A program made the position numbers and the translations under genes. A stretch of DNA of 46,942 bases from JBDTSW01 sp039930945 (GTDB lineage Bacteria > Actinomycetota > Thermoleophilia > Solirubrobacterales > 70-9), in the NCBI GenBank assembly GCA_039930945.1, contig JBDTSW010000003.1:1-46942 (forward strand), in the 5' to 3' direction. Of the stretch, positions 26,629 to 34,354 are shown one piece after another; position 1 is the stretch's first letter, and every line of letters begins with the position of its first letter. The notes beneath the pieces were generated by a model. That model saw only the letters and a program-made list of their open reading frames with translations, had not been told where the DNA came from and did no database searches.

Positions 26629-27872
26629 CAGAGCTCGAACACGCGGCGGGCGTCGTGGAGGCCGTCGACCAGGCGGTCGATCTCCTCCTGGATCGTGTAG
26701 ATGCCGAAGCTCGCGCGGGCGGTGGCGGCGACGCCGAGGCGCTCCATCAGCGGCTGGGCGCAGTGATGGCCGGCGCGTACGGCGACCCCGTGGCGGTCGA
26801 GGATCTCGGCGACGTCGTGGGCGTGGACCCCCTCCAGCTCGAAGGAGATCGGCCCGACCCGCTCGGGCGAAGGCGGTGGGCCAAACACGCGCAGGCCGGG
26901 AACCTCGCTGACCCCCTCGAGCGCGTAGGCGGTGATCTCCCGCTCGTGTGCCAGGGCCGCGTCGATGCCGATGCCGTCGAGCCAGCGCAGCGCCGCGGCC
27001 ATGCCGATCGCCTGCGTGATCGCCGGGGTGCCGGCCTCGAAGCGCGCCGGCACGTCCGCCCAGGTGGTGCCCTGCTTGGTCACCTTGCGAATCATCGACC
27101 CGCCGCCCATGAACGGGGGCATCTCGCGCAGCACGTCCAGCCGGGTCCACAGCGCCCCGATCCCGGTCGGCGCGTAGAGCTTGTGGCCGGTGAGCGCGTA
27201 GAAGTCGACGCCCAGCGCGACCATGTCGAGCGGCAGCTTCGGCGTGGCCTGGGCGCCATCGGCGAGGACCAGGGCGCCGGCCTCGTGGGCGAGGCGGGAG
27301 ATCTCGGCGAGCGGGTTCTGGGTGCCGAGCACGTTCGAGACGTGCGCCACGGCGACCAGCTTCGGGCCTCGCTCCAGCAGGCGAGCGAAGGCCTCCATCT
27401 CGAGCAGGCCGTCGTCGGTGACCGGCGTCCAGTCGATCTCGGCGCCGACCGATTCGGCCAGCAGCTGCCAGGGGACGATGTTGGAGTGGTGCTCCATCTC
27501 GGTCAGCAGGATGCGATCGCCGGCGCCGACGTTCGCCGCGCCCCAGGAGCGAGCCACGAGGTTGATCGCCTCGGTCGCGTTGCGGACGAAGACGACCTCG
27601 CGGCGGTCGAGCGCGCCGAGGTGGTCGGCGACGGTCGCCCGGGCGCCCTCGTAGGCCGCGGTGGCCTCCGCCGAGAGCGTGTGCGAGCCGCGGTGGACGT
27701 TGGAGTGATGGGCTCGCTCGTAGCGGTCCACCGCCTGGATCGACGCCAGCACCCGCTGAGAGGAGGCGCCCGAGTCGAGGTAGGCGATCGGCTTGCCGTT
27801 GACCTCGCGCTGAAGCGCCGGGAAGGCCGCCCGGACCTTCTCCAGCGGAAAGGTGGCGACCGCGCTCGTCAT
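26628..27872 (-). CDS. sufS: Cysteine desulfurase SufS
   Basis: A group II PLP cysteine desulfurase of 414 aa that takes sulfur from cysteine for Fe-S clusters. Motifs: IAYLDSGASSQ, EHHSNIVPWQ, VLADGAQATPK, the PLP lysine in TGHKLYAPTGIG, and the catalytic cysteine in VRAGHHCAQPLM. ATG 27872 is chosen over an upstream TTG (27878). The repeat element at 27880-27939 fills the gap to sufC. Cysteine from the CysO/CysM/Mec route would be its substrate. Confidence 0.95.
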   Translation of the reverse strand: MTSAVATFPLEKVRAAFPALQREVNGKPIAYLDSGASSQRVLASIQAVDRYERAHHSNVHRGSHTLSAEATAAYEGARATVADHLGALDRREVVFVRNATEAINLVARSWGAANVGAGDRILLTEMEHHSNIVPWQLLAESVGAEIDWTPVTDDGLLEMEAFARLLERGPKLVAVAHVSNVLGTQNPLAEISRLAHEAGALVLADGAQATPKLPLDMVALGVDFYALTGHKLYAPTGIGALWTRLDVLREMPPFMGGGSMIRKVTKQGTTWADVPARFEAGTPAITQAIGMAAALRWLDGIGIDAALAHEREITAYALEGVSEVPGLRVFGPPPSPERVGPISFELEGVHAHDVAEILDRHGVAVRAGHHCAQPLMERLGVAATARASFGIYTIQEEIDRLVDGLHDARRVFEL

Positions 27873-27879
27873 CAGCAAG

Positions 27880-27939
27880 CTCTTGCGGCGGCTTTGCCGC
27901 CTGACACGCTGCTTTCGGAGCTGAAGCTCCTCATCTCAC
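27880..27939 (-). repeat. 60-bp two-hairpin intra-operon repeat, copy A (sufC-sufS)
   Basis: Matches copy B (45333-45392) at 52 of 60 positions with no gaps. Both hold hairpin 1 (GGCGGC-TTT-GCCGCC on the plus strand, 27887-27901), the invariant TGACACGC, and hairpin 2 (GGAGC-TGAA-GCTCC, 27917-27930). It begins at the sufC stop and ends just before sufS, read in the gene direction. The stem of hairpin 2 differs from copy B by a compensatory A-T/T-A exchange. Confidence 0.8.
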
Positions 27940-28700
27940 GCTGCCGCCTCGACCTCCTCGCGGATCCAGCCATAGCCCCTCTTCTCGAGCTGATCCACGA
28001 GCTCCGGCCCGCCCTGCTTGACGATCCGGCCTTCGAACATCACGTGCACCTGGTCGGGCTTGACCATGTGCAGGATGCGCTGGTAGTGGGTGATGATGAG
28101 CACGCCCATGCCGGGACCGGCGAAGCGGTTGACCCCGTCGGCGACCACCCGCAGGGCGTCGATGTCGAGGCCGGAGTCGGTCTCGTCCAGGACCGCGAGC
28201 TGGGGGCGCAGCATTGCCAGCTGCAGGATCTCCATCCGCTTCTTCTCGCCGCCGGAGAAGCCGTCGTTGAGGTAACGGCTGGAGAACTCCTTCGGGATCT
28301 TCGCCAGCTCCATCGCCTCCTCGGTCATCAAACGGAAGTCCTTGAGCTTGATCTCGGGCTCGTCGCGCGCCTCGCGATGGGCGTTGAGCGCCATCCGCAG
28401 GTACTTGGCGACAGTCACGCCGGGGATCGCGACCGGGTACTGGAAGGCGAGGAAGAGGCCCATCCGCGAGCGCTCCTCGGGATCGGCGTCGGTGATGTCT
28501 GAGCCCATGAACTCGATCGAGCCCTCGGTCACCTCCAGCGCCGGGTGTCCCATGATCGCGTTCGCCAGCGTCGACTTGCCCGAGCCGTTGGGTCCCATCA
28601 GGGCGTTGATCTGCCCCTTGGAGACCTCGAGGTCGAGGCCCTTGAGGATCTCCTTGTCCTCGGCGCGTACGTGAAGGTTGGTGATCTTGAGGTCGGACAT
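27936..28700 (-). CDS. sufC: Fe-S assembly ATPase SufC
   Basis: A 254-aa ABC-type ATPase that drives the SufBC2D scaffold. Walker A is GPNGSGKST, the Q-loop FQYPV, the signature FSGGEKKR and Walker B AVLDETDSGLD. The ADPEERSRMGLFLAFQ stretch is SufC-specific. ATG 28700 lies 49 bp after the rrf2 stop, so it is the second gene of the operon. Its stop lies inside repeat copy A. Confidence 0.95.
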   Translation of the reverse strand: MSDLKITNLHVRAEDKEILKGLDLEVSKGQINALMGPNGSGKSTLANAIMGHPALEVTEGSIEFMGSDITDADPEERSRMGLFLAFQYPVAIPGVTVAKYLRMALNAHREARDEPEIKLKDFRLMTEEAMELAKIPKEFSSRYLNDGFSGGEKKRMEILQLAMLRPQLAVLDETDSGLDIDALRVVADGVNRFAGPGMGVLIITHYQRILHMVKPDQVHVMFEGRIVKQGGPELVDQLEKRGYGWIREEVEAAA

Positions 28701-28749
28701 CAGGCTCCGTCGTAGGTGGGTGGTTTGCAGCTTCAGGCTCGCGCGGCGC

Positions 28750-29238
28750 CTAGGCGGCGTTGCCGGCGAGGGTCGCCCTCGGCGCGTGGCTGTCGGCGAA
28801 CTCGACCAGGTCGGCGAGGGTCGTACCCGTGAGCGCCTTGTTGATCCCGCCCTGGACGCGCGTCCAGAGCAGCTTCGTCGCGCAGGCACTGTCCCCGTCG
28901 GACTCGTGCGAGCAGAGCACGCGCCCCTCGCGGTCGGTCTGAAAGCACTCCATCGGCGTGATCGGCCCCTCCAGGGCCTCGACCACGTCGAGCATGCCGA
29001 TCTCGGCGGGCGGGCGGGTCAGGCGGTAGCCACCGTGGGCTCCGCGCACCGAGGACACCAGGCCCTCCTGGCGCAGCTTCGCCACCAGGTGCTCGAGGTA
29101 GGCGAGGGGGAGCATCTCCGACTCGGCCAGCGCGCTCAGGGCGACGGGTTCGGCGTCGGCGACGGGGCTGGATCCGGCGCGCCTGCCCAACTCCACCATC
29201 AGGCGGACTCCGTATTCGGCCTTGGTCGAGAACAACAT
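28750..29238 (-). CDS. Rrf2-family Fe-S sensing regulator of the SUF operon
   Basis: A 162-aa regulator with an N-terminal winged helix (STKAEYGVRLMVEL and VSSVRGAHGGYRLTRP) and three cysteines, C98, C109 and C119, in the position where IscR binds its cluster. Spacing differs from IscR's C-x5-C-x5-C, so ligands cannot be assigned. It probably senses cluster status and represses suf. TAGGAT (29252-29247) is 8 nt before the ATG, suggesting a leaderless transcript, with a candidate operator overlapping it, which fits autoregulation. Confidence 0.9.
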   Translation of the reverse strand: MLFSTKAEYGVRLMVELGRRAGSSPVADAEPVALSALAESEMLPLAYLEHLVAKLRQEGLVSSVRGAHGGYRLTRPPAEIGMLDVVEALEGPITPMECFQTDREGRVLCSHESDGDSACATKLLWTRVQGGINKALTGTTLADLVEFADSHAPRATLAGNAA

Positions 29239-29270
29239 CCCGCCAAATCCTAGCCGAGAGGTCGGGTTAG
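29239..29270 (-). promoter_or_regulatory. rrf2 promoter with candidate Rrf2 operator
   Basis: The TAGGAT hexamer (29252-29247) is contained in CCGAC-N7-CTAGGA (29265-29248), the same motif and spacing as upstream of the Rieske-sufBD genes. An imperfect inverted pair, CCTAACC (29271-29265 region) and GGCTAGG, flanks it. Overlap with the -10 would let the regulator block RNA polymerase. Confidence 0.45.
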
Positions 29271-29301
29271 GCCGCCCTTATGGAAGCGGGCGGTTCGGCA
29301 T

Positions 29302-29931
29302 CTAGGGCTCGATCAGGCCCTTGCGGATCGCGTAGCGGACCAGCTCCACCCGGTCGCGCATGCCGAGCTTGCGCATCGCGTTCGAGCGGTGGTTCTCGAC
29401 GGTCTTCTCCGAGAGGTGGAGGATCTCGGCGATCTCCTTGTTGGTGTGCGCCTCGGCGACCAGCTTGACCACCTCCTGCTCGCGCGGGGTCAGCTCCTCC
29501 TCGCGGCCCGAGCCCTGGCCGAGGACGTCCTTGATCAGGGCGCGCTGGGCCTCTGGGGTGAGGAAGGGCTCGCCGCGCTCGACCGCGCGCACGGCCTCGA
29601 GCAGGTCCGAGTCGGCCTGCGCCTTGAGCACGTAGCCGGAGGCGCCGGCCTTCAGCGCCTCGAACAGGTAGCGCTCGTCGTCGTGCATCGAGAGGATCAG
29701 CACCGCGACCTCGGGGGCCTGCTCCCGGATCTCGCGGGTCGCCTGCAGGCCGGTCAGCTTCGGCATCTTCACGTCGAGGATCGCCAGGTCCGGGCGTTCG
29801 CGGATGGCCAGGTCGCGGGCGTCGGCGCCGTTGGCGGCCTCGGCGATCACCTCCATGTCGCTTTGGCTCTCGAGCAGCATTCGCAGGCCGGAGCGGACGA
29901 TCCCGTGGTCGTCTGCGATCAAGATTCTCAT
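29302..29931 (-). CDS. NarL/FixJ-family response regulator
   Basis: A 209-aa two-component regulator: receiver domain with phosphoacceptor D53 (LAILDVKMPKL), Thr/Ser and Lys of the receiver (ILSMHDDE, VLKAQAD), then a LuxR-type HTH (LTPREQEVVKLVAEAHTNKEIAEILHLS). The MRILIADDHG start at 29931 matches the family; ATG 29979 would add 16 residues overlapping the kinase gene. It follows the histidine kinase by 16 nt. The target genes are not visible; nitrate respiration genes are a possibility but distant. Confidence 0.92.
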   Translation of the reverse strand: MRILIADDHGIVRSGLRMLLESQSDMEVIAEAANGADARDLAIRERPDLAILDVKMPKLTGLQATREIREQAPEVAVLILSMHDDERYLFEALKAGASGYVLKAQADSDLLEAVRAVERGEPFLTPEAQRALIKDVLGQGSGREEELTPREQEVVKLVAEAHTNKEIAEILHLSEKTVENHRSNAMRKLGMRDRVELVRYAIRKGLIEP

Positions 29932-29947
29932 CACTCGCCCATCCGCC

Positions 29948-30955
29948 TCACGGCTGTCGGGCGCCAGTATCGTCGCCATCGTCTTCCCTTATCGGCACGC
30001 GCAGGCGAATCCTTGTGCCCTCGTCCGGGCGGGACTCGACCAGTAGCTCTCCGCCCACCAGCAACGCCCGCTCGCGCATGCCGCCGAGGCCCAGCCCCCC
30101 CGCCGCCTGATCGAAGCTGAACCCGCGGCCGTCGTCGCTGACACCGAGCTCGATTCCCTCGGCGTCGCGGTCCAAGCGCACGCGGATCCGGCTCGCCTGC
30201 GAGTGCTGGGCGGCATTGCTGAGCGCCTCCTGAGCGACCCGGTAGGCGACGAGCTGGACGTCCATCGGCACGCCGGTGGAGCCTCCGGTGCCCTCGAGAC
30301 TGGTGGTGATCTCGCTCTGCGTGCCGAGCTCTTCGACCAGCGCCGAGAGCGCGGCCCGCAGGCCGAGGTCGTCAAGCGCCGACGGGCGCAGCGCGTGGGC
30401 GAGGGTCAACAGCTCGGTCATCGCGCGATTGGCCAGGCTCTTCGTCTCGGCAAGCTCGGCCGCCAGCCCCACCGGCGCCCGCACGCGCACGGCCTCGAGC
30501 CGCAGCAGCAGACCGGTCAGCGACTGGTTGACCTCATCGTGGAGGTCGCGCGCGACCCGCGCCCGCTCCTCTTCCTGGGCATGCAGCGCGATCGAGGAGA
30601 CCCGGCGGCGCTCGGCCTCGAGCCGCTCGAGCATCCGCCGGAAGGCGTTGTGCAGGCGCTGGACCTCCTCCGGGCCGCGCGGGTCCTCCTCGCGCCGCAG
30701 GTTCGCCCCGGGCTGCGAGAGGTCAGCGCGCTCCATCTCGTCGACGAGGCGCTCCAGGGGCCGGAAGCGGCGCTGCAGCATGAGCACGTTGACGAGGATC
30801 GTCAGCGCCACCGCGAGCCCGAGGATGACCGCGGCCTGCGGCTTCTCGCCGAGGCTGAGGCCGGGGCTGGTGGCGATGGTGGCGGTGACCACCGCGGCTA
30901 CGATCACCAGCAGGTTCGCGACCAGGACCTGCGTCAGGAGGCTGCGGTTTCGCAT
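29948..30955 (-). CDS. NarL-partner sensor histidine kinase (HisKA_3)
   Basis: A 335-aa membrane kinase. Two transmembrane helices (about 9-28 and 41-60) enclose only a 12-residue external loop, then a HAMP-like linker, the dimerisation helix with phosphorylated H139 in ARVARDLHDEVNQSL, and an HATPase_c domain with the N box EALSNAAQHSQA, DDGRGF and GGLGLGGMRERA. The tiny external region suggests sensing within the membrane or cytoplasm. Its cognate regulator follows directly. Confidence 0.92.
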   Translation of the reverse strand: MRNRSLLTQVLVANLLVIVAAVVTATIATSPGLSLGEKPQAAVILGLAVALTILVNVLMLQRRFRPLERLVDEMERADLSQPGANLRREEDPRGPEEVQRLHNAFRRMLERLEAERRRVSSIALHAQEEERARVARDLHDEVNQSLTGLLLRLEAVRVRAPVGLAAELAETKSLANRAMTELLTLAHALRPSALDDLGLRAALSALVEELGTQSEITTSLEGTGGSTGVPMDVQLVAYRVAQEALSNAAQHSQASRIRVRLDRDAEGIELGVSDDGRGFSFDQAAGGLGLGGMRERALLVGGELLVESRPDEGTRIRLRVPIREDDGDDTGARQP

Positions 30956-31045
30956 CTCAGGGCTAAGTATCGGCGCGATCGAGGCGCGAAGCTGAGCCGA
31001 AGTTGAGCAGCTGCCCGGGGGCGGCTCAGGAGGACCCTAGTCTGA

Positions 31046-31063
31046 ATAGGGGTTGGCCCCTAT
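31046..31063. promoter_or_regulatory. Perfect inverted repeat in the htpX upstream region
   Basis: ATAGGGG-TTGG-CCCCTAT, a perfect 7-bp stem with a 4-nt spacer, lies about 70 nt before htpX and overlaps CTATATG, a possible -10. It could be an operator or an RNA hairpin. Confidence 0.4.
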
Positions 31064-31132
31064 ATGCCGGGGGCGGCCTTGCGTCAGAATGTCCCGTGCA
31101 TTGGAGTATCCAAACCGAGGAGTCGCCCCGCG

Positions 31133-31993
31133 ATGACAAGCACCAGTCGTTCCAACTTCGGCGCAGGCCTGCGCACCACGATCTTGCTCGCCACCCTGAC
31201 CGGCATCCTGGTCGCGATCGGATTCGCGATCGGCGGTTCCAGCACTGCGCTGCTGTTCCTTGGCATCGCCGCGGTGTTCAACCTCGGAGCCTTCTGGTTC
31301 AGCGACAAGATCGCGCTGAGGATGAGCGGCGCCAAGCCGATCTCCGAGCAGGACGCCCCCGGGCTGTACCAGATGGTTCGCGAGCTGACCACGCGCGCGG
31401 ACCTGCCGATGCCGAGCCTCTACATGATCCCCTCCGAGCAGCCCAACGCCTTCGCCACGGGCCGCAGCCCGAAGAACTCGGCGGTCGCGGTGACCCAGGG
31501 GATCACCAAGCTGCTGTCCGAGGACGAGCTGCGCGGCGTCATTGCACACGAGCTCGCGCACATCCGCAACCGCGACATCCTCACCCAGTCGGTCGCGGCG
31601 ACGATCGGCGGCGCGATCACCTACCTCGCCTACATGCTGTTGTGGTTCGGGGGCGAGGACGAGTCGCCGCTGAGCATCGTGGCGTCGCTGGCGATGGTCC
31701 TGCTCGCCCCGATCGCGGCGTCGCTGATCCAGCTCGGGATCTCGCGCCAGCGCGAGTACTCGGCGGACGCCACCGGGGCGATGATCTGCGGCAGCCCGGA
31801 GTCGCTGGCCTCGGCGCTGCTGCGCCTCGAGGAGGGCGCCAAGGCGATCCCGATGGAGGTCAACCAGGCGACGGAGCCGCTGTACATCGTCAAGCCGTTC
31901 TCGGGCCGCGGCATCGCCGGCCTGTTCTCGACCCACCCTCCGATCGAGGAGCGGGTCCGCCGGCTGCGCCAGATGCGCCCCAGCCTCGGCTAG
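31133..31993 (+). CDS. htpX: M48 membrane metalloprotease HtpX
   Basis: A 286-aa protease of the inner membrane that degrades misfolded membrane proteins. Two N-terminal transmembrane helices, the zinc motif HELAH (VIAHELAHIRNRD), two more helices, then the third ligand Glu in REYSADATGA and FSTHPPIEERVRRL at the end are all as in HtpX. ATG 31133 has GAGGAG about 10 nt upstream. Heat or envelope stress control is expected from the family; the inverted repeat at 31046-31063 may be part of it. Confidence 0.94.
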   Translation: MTSTSRSNFGAGLRTTILLATLTGILVAIGFAIGGSSTALLFLGIAAVFNLGAFWFSDKIALRMSGAKPISEQDAPGLYQMVRELTTRADLPMPSLYMIPSEQPNAFATGRSPKNSAVAVTQGITKLLSEDELRGVIAHELAHIRNRDILTQSVAATIGGAITYLAYMLLWFGGEDESPLSIVASLAMVLLAPIAASLIQLGISRQREYSADATGAMICGSPESLASALLRLEEGAKAIPMEVNQATEPLYIVKPFSGRGIAGLFSTHPPIEERVRRLRQMRPSLG

Positions 31994-32011
31994 ACGCTCG
32001 AGGGTCTGCGC

Positions 32012-32064
32012 TACACTTTCTGCGGTAACCCCCTAATCCGGATAGGGATTCGGAGATTTCGGAG
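32012..32064 (+). promoter_or_regulatory. Promoter, inverted repeat and RBS of the rhodanese-E1 gene
   Basis: TACACT (32012-32017) is a likely -10. An inverted repeat AATCC-GGATAG-GGATT follows near 32034-32050, then GGAGG at 32061-32065 ahead of the GTG start at 32070. The repeat lies in the expected 5' leader and may be regulatory. Confidence 0.4.
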
Positions 32065-32069
32065 GAAAC

Positions 32070-33266
32070 GTGGCGGCGACGGCCGAGCAGATCGAGCAGG
32101 TGAAGGACAGGATCGAGCTGATCTCGCGCGATGCTGCGCGCGAGGAGATCGCCAAGGGCGAGGCTGAGCTGATCGACGTCCGTGAGCCGCACGAGTGGGA
32201 CGAGGCTCATCTCGCCGAGGCGGAGCACGTCCCGCAGGGCGAGCTGCTCGAGCGCATCGACGGGCTGGTGCCCGAGCGCTCGCAGCGTGTGCTGCTGTAC
32301 TGCCGCACCGACAACCGCTCCGCCCGTGCTGCCGATGCCCTGCAGTCGCTCGGCTACGACAACGTCGCCGTGATCGAGGGGGGGATCACCGGCTGGCTCG
32401 ACGCCGAGCTTCCGGTGATCGCCAAGCACGCCCTCAGCAAGGACCAGCGGATGCGCTACTCGCGCCACACCCTGCTGGAAGAGGTCGGCGTCGAGGGCCA
32501 GGTGAAGATGCTGGAGTCGAAGGTGCTGCTGCTCGGCGCCGGCGGCCTCGGCGCACCGGCCGCCCTCTATCTGGCCGCCGCCGGGATCGGGACCCTGGGC
32601 ATCGTCGACGACGACGTGGTCGACGAGTCCAACCTGCAGCGCCAGGTGATCCACTCGACGCGGACGGTCGGCCAGCCGAAGACGGCGTCGGCGAAGGCGA
32701 CGATCGCGGGGCTGAACCCGGACGTCGACGTGGTCGAGCACAACACCCGCCTCGACGCCTTCAACATCCTCGCGCTGATCGAGCCCTACGACATCGTCGT
32801 CGACGGCGCCGACAACTTCCCCACCCGCTACCTGCTCAACGACGCCTCGGTGCGGCTGCGAAAGCCGGTGGTCTCGGCTTCGATCCTCGGCTTCGAGGGC
32901 CAGATCTCGACCTTCATCCCCTTCGATGGTCCCTGCTACCGGTGCCTGTTCCCGACTCCGCCGCCGCCGGAGCTGGCGCCAAGCTGCGGGGCCAACGGCG
33001 TGCTCGGCGTGATGGCCGGCGTGATGGGCCTGCTCCAGGCCAACGAGGTGATCAAGCTCGCGGCCGAGATCGGCGAGCCGCTGAAGGGCCGGCTGCTCCT
33101 CTACGAGTCGCTGAGCACGCGGTTCACCGAGCTCAAGGTCCGTCGCGACCCCGATTGCCCGATCTGCGGGCCCGCCGGCGAGAACCTCTCCGCCTCGGAG
33201 ATGGGGAAGTTCCCTGACTACGAGCTCTTCTGCGGCGCGCCGGCGCACGAGCCTACGCCCGCCTAG
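32070..33266 (+). CDS. Rhodanese-ThiF/MoeB E1 fusion (sulfur-carrier activating enzyme, reversed domain order)
   Basis: A 398-aa enzyme. Residues about 12-118 are a rhodanese domain with active cysteine C78 (LLYCRTDNRSARA); about 124-385 are an E1 domain with SRHTLLEEVGVEGQ, ATP loop LLLGAGGLGAPAAL (GAGGLG at 156-161), DESNLQRQV, CYRCLF and CPICG for zinc. It adenylylates the Gly-Gly end of a carrier and sulfurates it. MoeZ-type fusions have E1 first and rhodanese last; here the order is swapped. It lies 23 bp before cysO and is the only E1 in the window, so it may also serve MoaD. Confidence 0.9.
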   Translation: MAATAEQIEQVKDRIELISRDAAREEIAKGEAELIDVREPHEWDEAHLAEAEHVPQGELLERIDGLVPERSQRVLLYCRTDNRSARAADALQSLGYDNVAVIEGGITGWLDAELPVIAKHALSKDQRMRYSRHTLLEEVGVEGQVKMLESKVLLLGAGGLGAPAALYLAAAGIGTLGIVDDDVVDESNLQRQVIHSTRTVGQPKTASAKATIAGLNPDVDVVEHNTRLDAFNILALIEPYDIVVDGADNFPTRYLLNDASVRLRKPVVSASILGFEGQISTFIPFDGPCYRCLFPTPPPPELAPSCGANGVLGVMAGVMGLLQANEVIKLAAEIGEPLKGRLLLYESLSTRFTELKVRRDPDCPICGPAGENLSASEMGKFPDYELFCGAPAHEPTPA

Positions 33267-33289
33267 GCCGACCGAATAGCTTTTCGCCG

Positions 33290-33565
33290 ATGCCGACCGT
33301 GAAGATCCCGCCGGTGCTGCGTGCGACCACCGGGGGCGAGGCCGAGGTCTCGTTCGACGGCGACACCGTCGGCGCGGTCCTGGGCGCGCTGGCCGCGGCC
33401 CATCCCGAGACTCGCGAGCAGCTCTTCGACGACGCCGGCGAGCTCAACCGCTACGTCAACGTCTACGTCAACGACGAAGACGTGCGCGTGCTCGACGGCC
33501 TCGAAACACCGGCATCAGCCTCCGACACGATCGTGATCCTGCCGGCGATGGCCGGCGGGTGCTAG
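33290..33565 (+). CDS. cysO: Sulfur carrier protein CysO with C-terminal GGC
   Basis: A 91-aa ubiquitin-fold carrier of the CysO type: KIPPVLRATTGGEAEVSFDG at the start, LNRYVNVYVNDEDVR and SDTIVILPAMAGG. In Mycobacterium CysO the protein ends at Gly-Gly; here a cysteine codon (TGC) follows before TAG, giving GGC. This encodes exactly the CysO-cysteine adduct that Mec hydrolyses in Mycobacterium, so the product should need Mec before its first charging. TAGCTT (33277-33282) lies 7 nt before ATG, a leaderless-type start. The stop shares CTAG with the convergent ABC gene. Confidence 0.92.
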   Translation: MPTVKIPPVLRATTGGEAEVSFDGDTVGAVLGALAAAHPETREQLFDDAGELNRYVNVYVNDEDVRVLDGLETPASASDTIVILPAMAGGC

Positions 33566-34353
33566 TGCTCTAGCACCAGTCCCAGGAAGCTCTTCGTGCG
33601 CTCCTCGCGCGGGTTGCCGAGCACCTCGGAAGGCGGTCCCTCTTCGACCACCACGCCCTCGTCCATGAAAACGACCCGGCTCGCGACGTCTCGAGCGAAG
33701 CCGATCTCGTGCGTTACGACGATCATCGTCATTCCCTCGGAGGCGAGCTCGCGCATTACGTCGAGGACCTCCTTGATCAGCTCGGGGTCCAGTGCGCTGG
33801 TGACCTCGTCGAAGAGCATGATGTAGGGATCCATGGCGAGCGCGCGGGCGATTGCGACTCGCTGCTGCTGCCCGCCCGACAATCGCTCCGGGTATTCGTT
33901 GATCTTGTCGGAGAGACCGACGCGAGCGAGCAGGGCCTCCGCCTCACCTCGGGCCTGCTCCGAGTCGCGACCGAGCACCTTCTCGGGGCCCATGCTGACG
34001 TTCTCGAGCGCGGTCTTGAGGGGGAAGAGGTTGAACTGCTGGAAGACCAAGCCCACCCGGCGACGCACGTAGTCGAGATCCTCGGCCTCGCCGTGCGCAT
34101 GGGCGGTGACGGTGATGTCCTTGCCCTCGACCAGTATCCGGCCCTCGTCGGGCGGCTCGAGCAGGTTGATGCAACGCAAGAGCGTCGACTTGCCGGAGCC
34201 GCTCGGCCCGATCACGCAAACCACTTCGCCGCGCCCGACCTCCATGCTCACCCCCTTGAGCACGTGCAGGGCGCCGAAGCGCTTGTGCACGGTTTCCAGC
34301 CGCAAAGCGGCGCCGCCCGGTTGTGGAGTCGCTTCCACAGTCTTCACCTGCAC
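33562..34353 (-). CDS. Polar amino acid ABC transporter ATP-binding protein
   Basis: A 263-aa ATPase of the GlnQ/HisP group: Walker A GPSGSGKST, Q-loop FQQFNLFP, signature LSGGQQQR, Walker B IMLFDEVTSALDPE and the switch His in VTHEIGFA. The start is ambiguous: GTG 34353 comes one base after the permease stop, while GTG 34365 overlaps it. It is the last gene of SBP-permease-ATPase. Its location between cysO and cysM suggests a sulfur amino acid such as cystine as cargo, by context only. Confidence 0.93.
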   Translation of the reverse strand: MQVKTVEATPQPGGAALRLETVHKRFGALHVLKGVSMEVGRGEVVCVIGPSGSGKSTLLRCINLLEPPDEGRILVEGKDITVTAHAHGEAEDLDYVRRRVGLVFQQFNLFPLKTALENVSMGPEKVLGRDSEQARGEAEALLARVGLSDKINEYPERLSGGQQQRVAIARALAMDPYIMLFDEVTSALDPELIKEVLDVMRELASEGMTMIVVTHEIGFARDVASRVVFMDEGVVVEEGPPSEVLGNPREERTKSFLGLVLEH

Positions 34354-34354
34354 A

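Noticed and set aside
26577..28502. A 641-codon plus-strand frame opposite sufU, sufS and sufC
   Set aside because: Antisense to three recognised SUF genes with no domain features; composition typical of the mirror frame of G+C-rich coding DNA.
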